Shown: positions 12,901-23,640 of the stretch, piece after piece | Numbering within the stretch: the first letter of the stretch is position 1 | How the letters are laid out: each line of letters starts with the position of its first letter | Assembly: GCA_028023455.1 (NCBI GenBank) | Contig: JAQFVV010000013.1 | Location: forward strand, 14,458,258-14,522,257 | Source of the DNA: Epiperipatus broadwayi | Taxonomy: Eukaryota > Onychophora > Udeonychophora > Euonychophora > Peripatidae | Length of the DNA stretch: 64,000 bases | Direction of reading: 5' to 3' | Notes under the pieces: generated by a model | Told to the model about the DNA's origin: nothing | Databases searched by the model: none | What the model saw: the letters and a program-made list of their open reading frames with translations, nothing else | Position numbers and translations under genes: made by a program

Positions 12901-15180
12901 AATATCCCATACAATAAAACAATTGTCATTATACCCTACTTATGACAAATTATTCTGTCTGTTTACCCATCAATAGAATATCAGAAGCTATTTTCAAAAT
13001 GCGAGATATATATATATATCTCTGTCTAGATAAATGAGATTTAATATTATATTTTCAACTAACTGGGAAAATAACAAATATATATATAATAAATGTATAT
13101 ACCTTTATACATTTATCTGTCCTTAAAGTAATTATATATTCATACCACAAATAAATAAATATATATATATATACCTCAATAACATATTACAACCAGTAAC
13201 ATGAGTAATAATAATAATAAAAAAACACTTTTATCTCATTTCACTTTATCACCCTTAGTTCATAGTTTGTTCCATTATTATGAGCTGACTGACAAGGGAA
13301 ACTGACATCATGGGCAAATATTTTATGAGTAACGCATCAATATATTTTTATTATTATTATATTTGATACTGATATAGTGAAACAAATTCAAATACTTAAA
13401 ACTATGTAGCAACAGAACAATAATGCAACAATGTTTATTAATATTTTTCTGCAGACAAATTTCTTTAAAATTAAGCTGTAAGTTTAGTCAGGTCAACAAG
13501 ATAAACTTTTCAAAATCATTTATTGATTTTTCCATCCGCAGTAATATCTGGAATAATTTGAAAATGATCCTAGCATTTTTAAAACATTTAACTCACACGT
13601 TTCACAATAGAGATTAAGAAGTAAATATTTGTTTATTTCAGTAAATTTTAATATGTTCTTTAATAATACTTATGATCACTTCTATTGTTTCACCAGTTAT
13701 TAAAAAAAAATAATTTTTTTGCTCATTTATGTTTCATCTTAATAGTATTAAATATTTTCTTACATAATATAATAAATGGCTATTGTTGCTTCTATAAGAA
13801 TTTCCATGAAATATGCTTAATAATTATGAAGTAAGCATTTTATTTTGTTTTTATTAGCACTGTAAACATATTTTCAGTTTTCATTTCTAATGACGATTAA
13901 ATTTGGCGCTTAAAGAGATTATCAGACGATATTTTTTTTTTGTTCCTTAAAAAAAAATCTTTAAGTAAGTTCCTCATTCAATAAATTGATTAACTATTAT
14001 AACATTTGAGGTAACTTTTCATTTTGTTTGATTTAACTTTTAAGTTTTGTTTAAAATTATTTTTAATTTTATTTTTATTAAGATTATAATTTACCAGCAA
14101 ACGTATTTTTCTTCTTTATTTATAAAGAGTGCACAAAAACTTTTTTTTCTCTTTTTCTTGCCACTCTAAATAATTCACACATCATTTTTAAATACAAAAA
14201 CTGACTAACATAAATAAAATAAAAGTTCATGCTTACACTTTCTTGTTTAGTCTTGAATTTGAAGCCGTATTTGTTCAATTAATTTCTAATATGGCTCTCA
14301 TTTTATTTTCTCCTCCAGTATAAATTATAGGAATTTTAAATCAATGGAAAATGCACAGAAAAATGTATACAAGGAATAAAATTTCTTATTCCATGTTTTT
14401 AAACAAACCCTATCTTGTAATTGTTCAATTCAATCCCAATGTTTTAACTTTTTCTTTCTTTCTTCAATTTTGTGTTAGATGTTGAAGTCTTTACTCTGAT
14501 TTTTCTTTCTTGATAGACCCCCCTACAAACTCTGTTAAGTTATTTATACCTTGCATTACATTGAATTGCGGTACAATTAAAAATAGACCAATAATAAATT
14601 AATGTGAATATCATTAATATTACTCCATCTACCTTCATTTTTGATAACTACCCAGAATATTCAATACTATTTTAATTCACTATAAAAATACGCTCAAGGA
14701 ATTGACTACAATTATTCATTTACAAGATTTATAAATTTAATCATTCAAATTACTATTCAACAATGACAAAATACCTAACATATTTATACCCCCCAAATTA
14801 ATAATAATATTGTTAAATTATCATTTTATCACTACTGAAAGCTGACAATGCATAGGAAATCTCTTCTACACTCAAGCAAATTTTCTAGTGTATCTGGACA
14901 GTCTCTATTTAAAGATATTTATTAAGCTATTATGCCAGATCTATCTTTAAAATTTAAAATTTTGGACTATTTAATACAGTGGCCTAGATAAAAGGTCACA
15001 GTAGAGAAGATAATAATATGCTAATAAATAAAATAAGGCATTACAATTAAAGTACCTTGCAGTTCTAGAAAGATTGAATGATAAAGAAGGGTGAGCATTC
15101 TAATTATTAAATAAATAAAACAAATATTAGTTTTAATATGGTTTTTTTTTATAATTTTTATAGTAAAGTGACTAGTTAAT
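9901..15180. other. Intron sequence with simple repeats only
   Basis: Mostly AT-rich, unassigned sequence. It includes purine-rich tandem repeats near 10488, a GC-richer patch around 10950-12700 without a recognisable frame, and several short (TA)n tracts around 13000-13180. The phrase AGGGATTGAACCCAG near 9950 resembles an inverted tRNA T-arm, but no matching A box was found. Short frames at 11894-12079 and 13423-13617 carry no family signature. Confidence 0.45.
10488..10555. repeat. 34-bp tandem repeat, about two copies
   Basis: Two adjacent 34-bp units (10488-10521 and 10522-10555) begin AGCTAATGAATGATTA and end AATAGAATAAA, differing at only a couple of positions. Degenerate partial units lie on both sides (GAATGATCAAGATAATGATAAAATA before, AGCCAGTGAAGGG after). 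It is a minisatellite-like intronic array. Confidence 0.75.
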
Positions 15181-15487
15181 TTTGCTTATATAAATTATAT
15201 GTATGATCACCTGAGCTAAAGAAAAAACGGAAGCTCAGGAAAGTAAAACTGATACTCATTATAGTAAGTTAATTAAAGAGCCTGGTCATGAGCATGCTCA
15301 AAAAACTCACAAATCTTAAAACACAAAATAAAGAAATTAAAGAGATCATGGAAAGCATATTTAAAAAACACGTTCATAAAATATAGAGACCAAATGAAAA
15401 AACAAAATGAAGAACTGAGAAAAAATGAAAAATTTATTTACAGAAGCAAAAGATGATAAAGTCCAGCTGAGTTAGAGAAAATAATAA

Positions 15488-16003
15488 AGCTAATTATAAT
15501 ATAATTGTAGAACTACCACAGATAGCTATATCTAAGTTAGAGCAAGCAGATAAAGCTAGTGACAAATGCTGGACCGCTTTAGTTAAAAATGTTCACTATA
15601 TTGATAATTTTAACGCGGAAGCTTTGGCGATTGATATTTGCATTATAGTTGACTGTGCATCTGAGTTCACACACAATAAAGGTAGGAGTGAAGAAATGTA
15701 TGATTTGAAAAACAAATTAAGTTATTTAAAATATTTAAAAAATGGATGATCAAGAGAATCACTGATGGAGTCAAATATAAACATATTTTGTTTGGTAGGA
15801 AGTATAATAATTGTGTTGGAATTATTATTAAGTACTAGGAAACCATCCAGATTAAAATTTAGAGAACTAAAAAAAAGAAATCCAGAGTTTAGGCAAATAA
15901 TTAATCTAGGTAAATAGTTAGGTAAATGGTCCAATAAGAAATTAAGATCAAGAACTGATTATGTAAAGATGAGAATAAAAAGGAGCTACAAAGCACATTT
16001 TTT
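15488..16003 (+). pseudogene. Unidentified broken reading frame, 172 codons
   Basis: One plus-strand frame stays open across 172 codons with only a TGA near 15751 and a TAG near 15916, and has no ATG at its start, so it escapes simple ORF calling. It reads VELPQIAISKLEQADKASDK, then a segment with ALAIDICIIVDCASEFTHNK, and ends in a basic stretch KWSNKKLRSRTDYVKMRIKR. In DNA this AT-rich, so few stops implies former coding. A Lys/Glu-rich, coiled-coil-like region precedes it (about 15220-15480) in broken frames. I do not recognise the family. It could be the N-terminal part or ORF1 of a retroelement, or a captured host fragment. Confidence 0.5.
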
Positions 16004-16726
16004 CTAAAAATAAATCAGAGTTGCTATATGATAAATAAAAGATATTACAGGTCTTTCCTAGTGAGGGCTTGCATATTGATTTAAAAATATTTATAGAGAG
16101 GCAAGGTTTAATCCTTCTATGAATAAGGATGGTCTCTAAGTGGATGACTCTGAACTAGTTAATGGGTACTTGATAGAGGATAATGGATAAATAAATTTTA
16201 TAGTAGATATTACAAAAGTAGGTACTACTGAACATTGAAAAAAAAAAAAAGATTAGTTTTTTTTTTTAAAAAAAAAAAAGAATTGTATTATTCAAATTAT
16301 TGAAAAAAAAAATCATGGCAAATGAACTAGATATAATAATAATATTCCATTTAATACTGAAAAATTGTAAAAAAAAAAAAAATATTTGTAGAAGTATCAG
16401 AATTCTTGTGTCATATTTAAATCAGCCTATACACAAGTTTCATAATCTATGTTCCAACAATGTCAATAAATGAACAGTTAAAAAAAAAACATCAGAGTTC
16501 AGAATTTAAGTAATATCATTCTATTCTTTGCATTATTGATTAAGTATGTATAGGAAAATACTATATATAGTTAGAAACCAAAATTAATTTTATGAGTTTA
16601 TCAAGGGTTGATCATGTTGTTTTCTGTATTGATGATGAATTGCGAGTGTTTCATTGTTTTGAGGTTGTCATGTTTATTCGATATTTCAGAGTTCTTATCT
16701 CAGCATTGTTCCCAATCATATTTTTA

Positions 16727-16910
16727 TATTTATCAGCCTCTAAACCTCAAAAGTAAGTCAGGCATATCTTTATATTTGTCAGCCTCTAAAACTCCAAAAT
16801 GAGTTAGGCATAGCCTTGTATTTGTCAACCTCTAAATCTCAAAAATGAGCCAGGTATATTTTGATATTTGTCAGCCTCTAAGTCTCATAGTAGAGCAAGG
16901 CTTATCTAAG
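16727..16910 (+). repeat. 46-bp tandem repeat, four copies
   Basis: Four units start at about 16727, 16773, 16819 and 16865. Each opens with TATTT(A/G)TCA(G/A)CCTCTAA, followed by a variant of CTCAAAAATGAG and CAGGCATA. The regular 46-bp spacing shows a minisatellite that has diverged by point changes. The last unit is the most diverged. It lies in the 19.4-kb intron, next to no gene feature. Confidence 0.85.
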
Positions 16911-17859
16911 TGCATTATTCATTATATGGTTTGATTGATGTAATATTTGTGCTCTTCTTGGTATTCCTATTACATGATACACTCACTGTCAGTGGGAAAT
17001 TTCTTTGTTCAACTCAACATTGCAGGCAGATAATCAGATCCAATAAATAATTTTGATTGAATTAATGAAACAGTTTTAGATGACATTATTTGTTATGTTC
17101 ATACCAGCTTGTAACTTCGTTTCCAAAGAAGTACAACTGAGTGTGACATTATTGTAAAATTGAAATAAATTGTCTTTTTATGTAGAAATAAAATTGAACA
17201 ATATTTATGGCTAAATCAGCTCTATTTTATTCCTAAATGGAAGAGAGGCAAATGAAACACTCATGTCTGAGTTTCCAAGTGTTGCTTTAATGCAAATATG
17301 TTTTGTTATTATATATAACAAGATATCAAAAGTCATGTATATAGAATAAATTTTATATGTGTTTTTAAAATGTAACAATAAGTATCTAAACTAAAATATT
17401 TTAAATATGTTTTTAAAATGTAACAGTAAGTATAAAACAAAAATATATTATTATTTATTATTATAAATAAAAGAAACATTGCTATGGGAACAAACAGAAC
17501 CTTTCAAAATTCATCTGCTTTCCAAGAAACTGTGGAAAGAATTGTAACAGAATTTGTCAATATGTCATGTACTAGATAGAAGTCAAAAATTTTGTAAAGA
17601 TTTTTTAGTTTATATCATGTATTTTATGAAGTAGAAAACCCTCCAGGATGCCTTCCCTGATCATTCTAGTATTGTAGCTGAATATAGAACCGTAGGCAAA
17701 AATATACCTTAAAAATTAATCTTGATTCTGCCGATTTATTCATCATTATTGAATGCTAAAGAATATTTGAGTTATTTGTTATAAAAAAAAAACTAGTCAT
17801 TTAAAGTGATTATCCCATGGAAATGTACTTCTATAAATTAATCTGTGAATCTATATATT

Positions 17860-17869
17860 TTAAATGCTC
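17860..17869. repeat. 10-bp target-site duplication, left copy
   Basis: TTAAATGCTC recurs at 18328-18337, on the other side of the GIY-YIG-bearing insertion. The paralogous repeat at about 7376 has this word once, uninterrupted. Confidence 0.85.
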
Positions 17870-18327
17870 TGTTCATACGAGATTGCTTCAGCATAAATAT
17901 GCATACAATAAGGCGCTAATGGATCCCTCCCACTTTTCTATTTTTGCGCAGCATAAAATCTCTATGGGCCACTCGTGTATACCAGATAACCCGCAAGTGA
18001 TGTGTGGTGAACGACATGAGATAAGAGGGAAAATCAAGAAGGCCTATTTCATTAACTTAGATGAAAACTCGTTAAATAAAAGAGACACATTTTACGCAAT
18101 CTCGAAGAAATGGCAGATCTAATTTAAATAATTTGCATCTGTTGGTTTAAATAAATTGAACATCACTATCTATCTATAGCTTTGAAAATGAAGGCATAGC
18201 TCCTTCGAAAAGTGCTTTAGAAATAAATATTTAGAATAATAATATATATTTGAGTTTGTGTGGCGATATTACCGTAGAATATCTGACTTTATTACATATA
18301 TAAACCATACATTTCGTTATTTAATAG
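17870..18327 (+). mobile_element. 5'-truncated Penelope-like insertion
   Basis: A 458-bp segment is flanked by the 10-bp direct repeat TTAAATGCTC and is absent at the same point of the paralogous repeat near 7376. That gives both a target duplication and an empty site. The insert encodes the C-terminal part of a GIY-YIG domain and a short 3' tail of about 200 bp. Its protein differs clearly from the element at 2.2-4.1 kb, so at least two Penelope-like lineages are present. Confidence 0.8.
17871..18122 (+). pseudogene. Penelope-like GIY-YIG C-terminal fragment
   Basis: The frame entering the insertion at 17871 reads VHTRLLQHKYAYNKALMDPS, then a central stretch with 'AQHKISMGHS', and ends EIRGKIKKAYFINLDENSLN plus KRDTFYAISKKWQI and a stop. 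It follows the layout of the C-terminal half of Penelope-type GIY-YIG proteins: 'R-x-x-x-H' with the catalytic Arg, 'x-A-x-H ... x-G-H', then 'R-x-x-K-E-A-x-x-I ... S-L-N-R-D-x-G ... S-x-x-W' before the stop. The GIY and YIG strands themselves are cut off by 5' truncation. The upstream ATG at 17817 lies in flanking repeat DNA and is not its start. Confidence 0.68.
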
Positions 18328-18337
18328 TTAAATGCTC
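18328..18337. repeat. 10-bp target-site duplication, right copy
   Basis: Identical to 17860-17869. The older repeat resumes immediately after it. Confidence 0.85.
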
Positions 18338-19120
18338 AGAAGAAAATTGCACTAGAAACTCTCATAAGAAAATTGCCTCAGAAGGAACCAAAAGAAACTA
18401 AAATATTATATTGCTAGAAGACATTAAAATTTAATGATTAATAGTCATGTTCCCACATTTACAATATAAAATATATATGTGAGGTCATAAAGACATTAAA
18501 ATAAATCAACTGAATTTTCTATAGCTATCTTCAAAGATATATTGTAAGTTATAAAGATTTTTCCCCTATCACGCGTGATTGCCATATAATTTTCTTAATT
18601 GTAAATATTTTTTTTTTATAAGTTGTTGCTGTTAATAATTTTATTGTTTGTCATTTTTCACCCAAACCAAGCTGATTATTTATTTTGTTAATATAATAAA
18701 TTATTAGGTGGAGGGAAGTAACGATCAGGAAATATAATTGAATCTGTATGGAAACTTGTTTTTATGCATATTCAATTTGATCATTAGCCACTCCACCATG
18801 TATATACAGTTTCCCATCAGTTGTCATTAGGGTGTTTACCATTACAATATATATATATTCTATTCTTACTTTATAATACCATAATATATAATAATAAATT
18901 ACTTTGAAAAGATAGAATTATAGGCTAAATTAAGTGTAATTATTAAAAAATTAAAAATATTTTTATGAGAAATACAGGATGTTCATAAATTATTCACTTT
19001 ATAATAAATAATAAATTAATTATATCATTTAGATTTTGCTGATGATGTTATTTTTATGTATGATGATGTCTCAAAGCTAAGAGGAAATGCTATAAGATTT
19101 AGCACATAAAAGTCAGAAAG

Positions 19121-20372
19121 ACCATTAAAACATAATATGACTGTCATTTCTTATGTTTACACAATCTGTTAAAACAGTAGAGACTTTCTCCATAGAATAG
19201 TGTTATTTAGCATGTCAAAATCCCTATCTAGTGTGCCACTCATCCAATATACTAGCTTATGGCTTTCATCAGTGAGGAACCTTGAATCTAAGAGTAATGC
19301 ATCTAGATCTTTGGATTTAATGTGCCCCTCAGCAGTCATCTTTTTATCTTTTCAATTAACTATAAAGCTATGATCCCAAACTGAAAACACAATAATGTTC
19401 TCATCTAAGCTAATTCACTTGTAGTCTACAGATCTAAACCCAGTTCAGTATCTATATATTTTGGTGCCTTTGTTTTTTTAAATTACCAACATTCCTTGGT
19501 TAGGATTGATATTAAGCCACTAAAACATCACATGACCAACATTTTTTTATGTGTGCACAATCTGTTAAAACAATAGCATCCTAGCCAAAAGATGTTCATG
19601 ACTATGGTTGTTAAAAACCAAAGACATAAATATAAGATAATGAATTGGGTTCACTTTGGATTGAGAATATTATTATGATTTCAGTTTGGGTTCATAGCTT
19701 TATAATTAAGTAAAAAGAATAAAACATGTCTACTGGAGTTTAGTGCATTAGATACAAAGATCTATGTGCATTGCTCTCAGACACAAGGTTCCTCATTGAT
19801 GAAAGTCATAAGTTAGAAACTTGTTTGAGTAGATTGGATGAGTAGACATTTTCATGCATAAATCTTCTAGCATCCATCGATTATTATAGCTTGCATTAAG
19901 TGGCACTATGATATGGAGAAAGTTGCTGCCATTTTATCAGTCTATGTAAGCATAAGAAATGATGGCCAAGTGATGTTTTAGTTATTTAATACAAATACTA
20001 GTCAAAGGATGATGGTGAATATGGTTTTTAAAAAACCAAAGACATTAAGATATATAGATATTGAACTAGGTTCAGATTTTTATGATTATACAAGAATATT
20101 AACTTGCATTGAGAACATTATTATGTTTGTCATAGCTTTATAATTGACTAAAAGAGTAAAAAGTGGCTGCTGGAGGGGCACATTAGATACAAAGATCTAG
20201 GTGCATTGCTCTCAGATCTAAAACTCCTCAATGATGAAAGCCATAAGCTAACTAGTCTGGGTATATTGAATGAATAGATACCAGATAGAGATTTTGATGC
20301 CTTTTGGCATTCATTGATTACTAAGATTTGCACTTGATGGGACTATTGTTTGGAAAGAACTGCTACTGATTT
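19121..20372. mobile_element. Foldback repeat, family F1, composite copy
   Basis: A left arm (about 19121-19500) is the reverse complement of a right arm (about 19600-19990), and a second right-type arm (about 20010-20372) follows in direct orientation. Shared landmarks are GAAAGTCATAA(G)/CTTATGGCTTTCATC, AGATCTA(G)GTGCATTGCTCTCAG and CTTTATAATT. The middle holds a stray terminus, CCACTAAAACATCACATGAC. The left end, ACCATTAAAACATAATATGA, matches the terminus of the copies at 56 and 57 kb. Near-identical 13-bp words (12 of 13) flank it at 19108-19120 and 20373-20385. No coding capacity was seen. Confidence 0.7.
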
Positions 20373-21122
20373 AAAAGTAAGAAAGCTGAAGTAAAGTAAT
20401 ATTCAATAATGGTTCAGGAAAAAATATCAATTACAAATACCTTAGGCAAATTATTAATTTACAAAAATAACTAAATAATATTTACTATGGCAATAAACCT
20501 TTAAGCAAGTGCGCTTGAAAATGCGAAGGTAGGGGCCTCACAAGCTTACACGTTGGAAGAAAAGAGGGGAACCCCTAAATAACTAAAAAAAATTTGTCTT
20601 CAATTAAAACAACCAGTGATTCAGTAAAACAGAATTTAATAAATTTCAACATAGAATCATTAGTATAAAAAAACAAAATAAAATATTGATTTCATTCCAA
20701 ACATTAACAAACAAATTATATGACAGAAAATGTCAGTTCAATTTGATGTTTAAATTATGTTGTTAATCATCTTTGTTTTATGAAATTATATAAAAAAAGT
20801 TCAATTTTTTTTTCTTGGTATAATCATGCTAATATTCAATAAATTCAATAAATTTTTTAATCTCTGTGTACTGTATTTATCTCTATTAGCTTCACCTGTC
20901 ACACGGAATATCACTTCATCAATGAAAATAATATTATTTGAAAAATAGTTATCATTGTTAATGCAATCAAAGAATGAGAAAGGCATTTTTATAGTTTGAC
21001 TATCATTTTCTCAAAACTGTTTAAGATATTATTTGAATAAATTGTTTTATTGGTGGAGTTTTCTAATAATTAATCTTAAACTAAATAATCTTCATTTATT
21101 AATTTGCTATTCTTATAATGAA

Positions 21123-21270
21123 TAAAAAATCTTTAAAAGTATATTGTAAATTAAATATATTTTATATTGCTAAGACTTATTATAAATAAATAATTTATGG
21201 ATACCCAGTACATTTAAATATTTGTTTTTTACTTACATGTTACAGACAAGTGCTTTAAAGTTAGCTTCTA
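21123..21270 (-). repeat. Decayed duplicate of exon end and donor site
   Basis: Read on the minus strand, TTTAAAGCACTTGTCTGTAA followed by CATGTAAGTA resembles the end of the true exon at 21369-21498 (GTAAAGATGCTTGTGTGTTG then CATGTAAGTA). The intron sequence beyond both donors also matches (for example AAATATTTAAATGTACTG against CATATATTTAAATTTATTG). It is therefore a tandem duplication of about 150 bp covering the exon tail, 5' splice site and adjacent intron. The coding sense is lost but the donor hexamer GTAAGT is intact. Confidence 0.6.
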
Positions 21271-21368
21271 TCATAAAAAAATCTTTAAGTCTTATTTTTT
21301 TTATGTAGTAAATTATTTTATAAATCCTGTATATTCAATAAATTTAAATATATGCTTCTTGTACTTAC

Positions 21369-21498
21369 ATGCAACACACAAGCATCTTTACGTAGACCAT
21401 GTGGATTAACATAACAACCCATTGGAAATCCTGTAGAACAATATTGTCCCCCACCTTCGATAGGATAGCACCAAGTAACTGGCATATTGTCAATAATC
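21369..21498 (-). CDS. TM9SF2: TM9SF2-like nonaspanin, exon 4 of those visible
   Basis: A 130-bp coding exon between acceptor TTTTTAG and donor GTAAGT. Its first base completes the Trp codon of the previous exon and it ends in phase 0. It reads IIDNMPVTWCYPIEGGGQYC then a segment ending GLRKDACVLH. The 'DNMPVTWCY', 'C..GFP-x-GCY' and 'KDACV' motifs are the most characteristic lumenal motifs of TM9SF2. The Cys residues (WCY, QYC, GCY, DAC) fit the conserved disulfide-rich fold. The upstream intron is only 126 bp, while the downstream one is 19.4 kb and full of repeats. A decayed copy of its 3' end lies about 110 bp downstream. Confidence 0.96.
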
Positions 21499-21624
21499 CT
21501 AAAAATAAAGTGTTAAAATATAAACTTAAAATCAAAAAAAAATTTTAATGTTTTTATTAAAATTGTTAACATCAGAAAAAAAATTATGGCTGAAACAAGT
21601 GCAGTAATAATAGAAATAACTCAC
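21499..21624 (-). other. TM9SF2: Short 126-bp intron
   Basis: A GT-AG intron (GTGAGT donor, TTTTTAG acceptor) between two exons that join within the Trp of the YQHHW-IIDNM motif. It is the only small intron visible in the gene. Confidence 0.93.
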
Positions 21625-21752
21625 CAATGGTGCTGATAGTTCATCTGCATTCCCCTTTTAAGTTGAGCTAGCCTCATTTCTGATCCATGATCATTACTTT
21701 TGTAAGTCTTCTGACAAAGAGCTGCACAGGTCTGATTTTTTAAAAATGTAAT
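21625..21752 (-). CDS. TM9SF2: TM9SF2-like nonaspanin, exon 3 of those visible
   Basis: A 128-bp exon starting in phase 0 after acceptor AAAATAG and ending with two bases of a Trp codon before donor GTGAGT. It reads ITFLKNQTCAALCQKTYKSN and continues to end RGMQMNYQHHW. The 'C-x-x-x-C-x-x-(T/K)-Y' and 'NYQHHW' motifs are diagnostic of the TM9SF2 lumenal domain, and NQT is a potential N-glycosylation site. It joins the previous exon after PSPYN, exactly as in the family ('PSPY-x-F-x-F'). Confidence 0.95.
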
Positions 21753-22822
21753 CTATTTTAAATAAATAAAAAAATTGAATTAATCAGATATATCATATAT
21801 TACACATGAGTGAATTACGTGTCAAGTTGTCAATTTAAAAGGAGTAACTATAAACAATAGTGCTACGAACAAATGATAATACTTGAACACCAATGGTCCA
21901 CAGCTTATTCTAATACCTCAAATTTAAAGCTATATAACAAATGAACAATAACATAAAGATAAAATTGTCATCTTCATTCACATAGTACATACTTTATATA
22001 TACTGTACTTGAAACATATATTATATGGATGCATGTCAACTCTGATGATTTAAGAAATATAATTCTATATAGTACAATAGTTTTTTCCTTGCTTTTTTAA
22101 TCATAATAGAATAAAAATTAGATTTTTCTGGCCATAATGAACTCACTGATAACTTGAGACCATTCACAATAATCATGCTGTTCTAGTTTTATCTCAAATG
22201 ATCAAACTGACATTCCTTTTCTCATATTTTTTTTTTTATTACATTCTTCTATCAGGAATTTTATTCACCAACAAGGAATTTTAGATTAAACTAATTTACT
22301 ATCTACAAATACAGGTTGTTCTTCAACAACATGGAAGTGACAATTTGGCATTATTTAATCCAGAACAAAATAGGTAAGGAGCATTTAAAATTTCAAAGAA
22401 TGTCAGATATTATTATTTTGCTATAAATTAAGATTTACTTAAAACAAAATTTTTTTTAACATAAAATAAGGTTTCCTCATTCTTCAAATTCAAATGGTTT
22501 GAGAAAAAGTGCATGAAAAAAGAAATAATTGGACAATGGCATTGTTGTATTTATTTTTATATAGGCATATAAAATATATTTAATCAATGCATAAATAGTG
22601 ACACTGTATTATATTGTACATACATTTGTTTAATACCTAATTATGTAAATACATAGAAAAATTCAAAGTTTTATATTAAAAAAAAAAATGACAAAAAAAA
22701 AAACAAGTTATTAAAATAAAATCAACATTTACTTCTAACATTTCATTCATTAACATTAAAAAGAAAGTTTAATATTTGTTTACAAAGAGAAAAATAATTA
22801 CCCCCTCCCATTAACACCTCAG
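21753..22822. other. Intron sequence, nothing recognised
   Basis: AT-rich intron with poly-A and poly-T runs (for example near 22230 and 22680), between a host exon and the 6-kb LINE. No feature was recognised. Confidence 0.5.
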
Positions 22823-22838
22823 ATTGCTTTCACATTTA
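22823..22838. repeat. 16-bp target-site duplication, LINE 3' side
   Basis: ATTGCTTTCACATTTA occurs here and at 28923-28938, exactly 6100 bp apart, just outside the LINE's 3' and 5' ends. Confidence 0.92.
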
Positions 22839-23034
22839 TTGTTTCAATAATAATTTATTATTTCTAATGTATACAGTGATGTGTAATCATACAATTGGGG
22901 TTTACATTGTTGTTCTAACTATCTTGTTATTTCCGTTTGGGTTCTGATGAGTCTATGTTGCCCAATATGGTGTGAACATTAGATCTTTCACATATTTGTT
23001 ATCTGATTGTTAGCCCCCCCCCTTTGCCTTGTTG

Positions 23035-23640
23035 TTAGTTTGGCATAGTGTATAATGTCCAAGTGTCTTCAAATGTTTTCGACGATGCCAGGAGTTGGTC
23101 TCTCTTCTGGATTTTAATCATTGTTTTGGAAAAAACCTGTTTTATATTAGGTTGTGGGTGTTCCATGATTAGATTACAACGTGTAACCCATATGGCATAG
23201 TTCAAAAACACCGAGAGACGTATCATTGGATAGGTTTTAGTATTGATACTATCTTTCAGAGATGAAATCAGTTGGAAATCTATCTTGGTGTTGGAGAGTA
23301 TGATTTCTCGGATCACTCTGAATCCCATACATTGTGAGAAAAGGTGTTCCAATGTCTCATCGCCGTTCATGCAAATGCTGCAAGTAGGGTCTATGTTGTG
23401 ACCACGTTTGTAAAAGAGGAAGTGATTAGTAGGTAGTCCATTAATGTTGTATTTAATGAGGAAGTCTAAGTATTTGGCCTCTAGACTCCATCTTTTAAAG
23501 TTGGATACCAGTTTCTGATTATTGTAATAAAATGTGTTGATTATAGGATGTAAGATTGGATGGAGGATTGTGTATGCTTGCCATAATGATATTTTAGAAT
23601 TGAATGTGGAGTCATTTATTGGGCAGTGCTGTTTGATAAA
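23035..23640 (-). pseudogene. LINE ORF2 C-terminal domain with Cys/His motif
   Basis: From about 23640 down to the stop near 23035 one minus-strand frame is open. It reads 'KYNINGLPTNHFLFYKRGHN', then CSICMNGDETLEHLFSQC, then a tail rich in long hydrophobics. C-x2-C-x8-H-x4-C is the C-terminal zinc-binding motif found in many APE-type LINE proteins, usually as 'C.C...E(T/S).(E/D)H(L/I)F..C'. It is out of frame with the RT part; the frame changes near 23612-23640. The motif itself is intact, arguing that decay is recent. Confidence 0.82.

Larger units (their letters stand above)
17570..18850 (+). repeat. Unidentified dispersed repeat, copy 2 (short)
   Basis: Collinear with blocks at 5690-5930, 7300-7470 and 9400-9900. 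The joins between blocks are at about 17790 and 18416. Copy 2 carries a 458-bp Penelope-like insertion (17870-18327) that copy 1 lacks; copy 1 preserves the empty site at about 7376-7386. The shared order shows that both derive from one longer parent element. Confidence 0.65.

Noticed and set aside
12995-13180. (TA)n-rich stretches as a possible origin or regulatory element
   Set aside because: Simple-sequence tracts are common throughout this AT-rich window and have no distinguishing context here.
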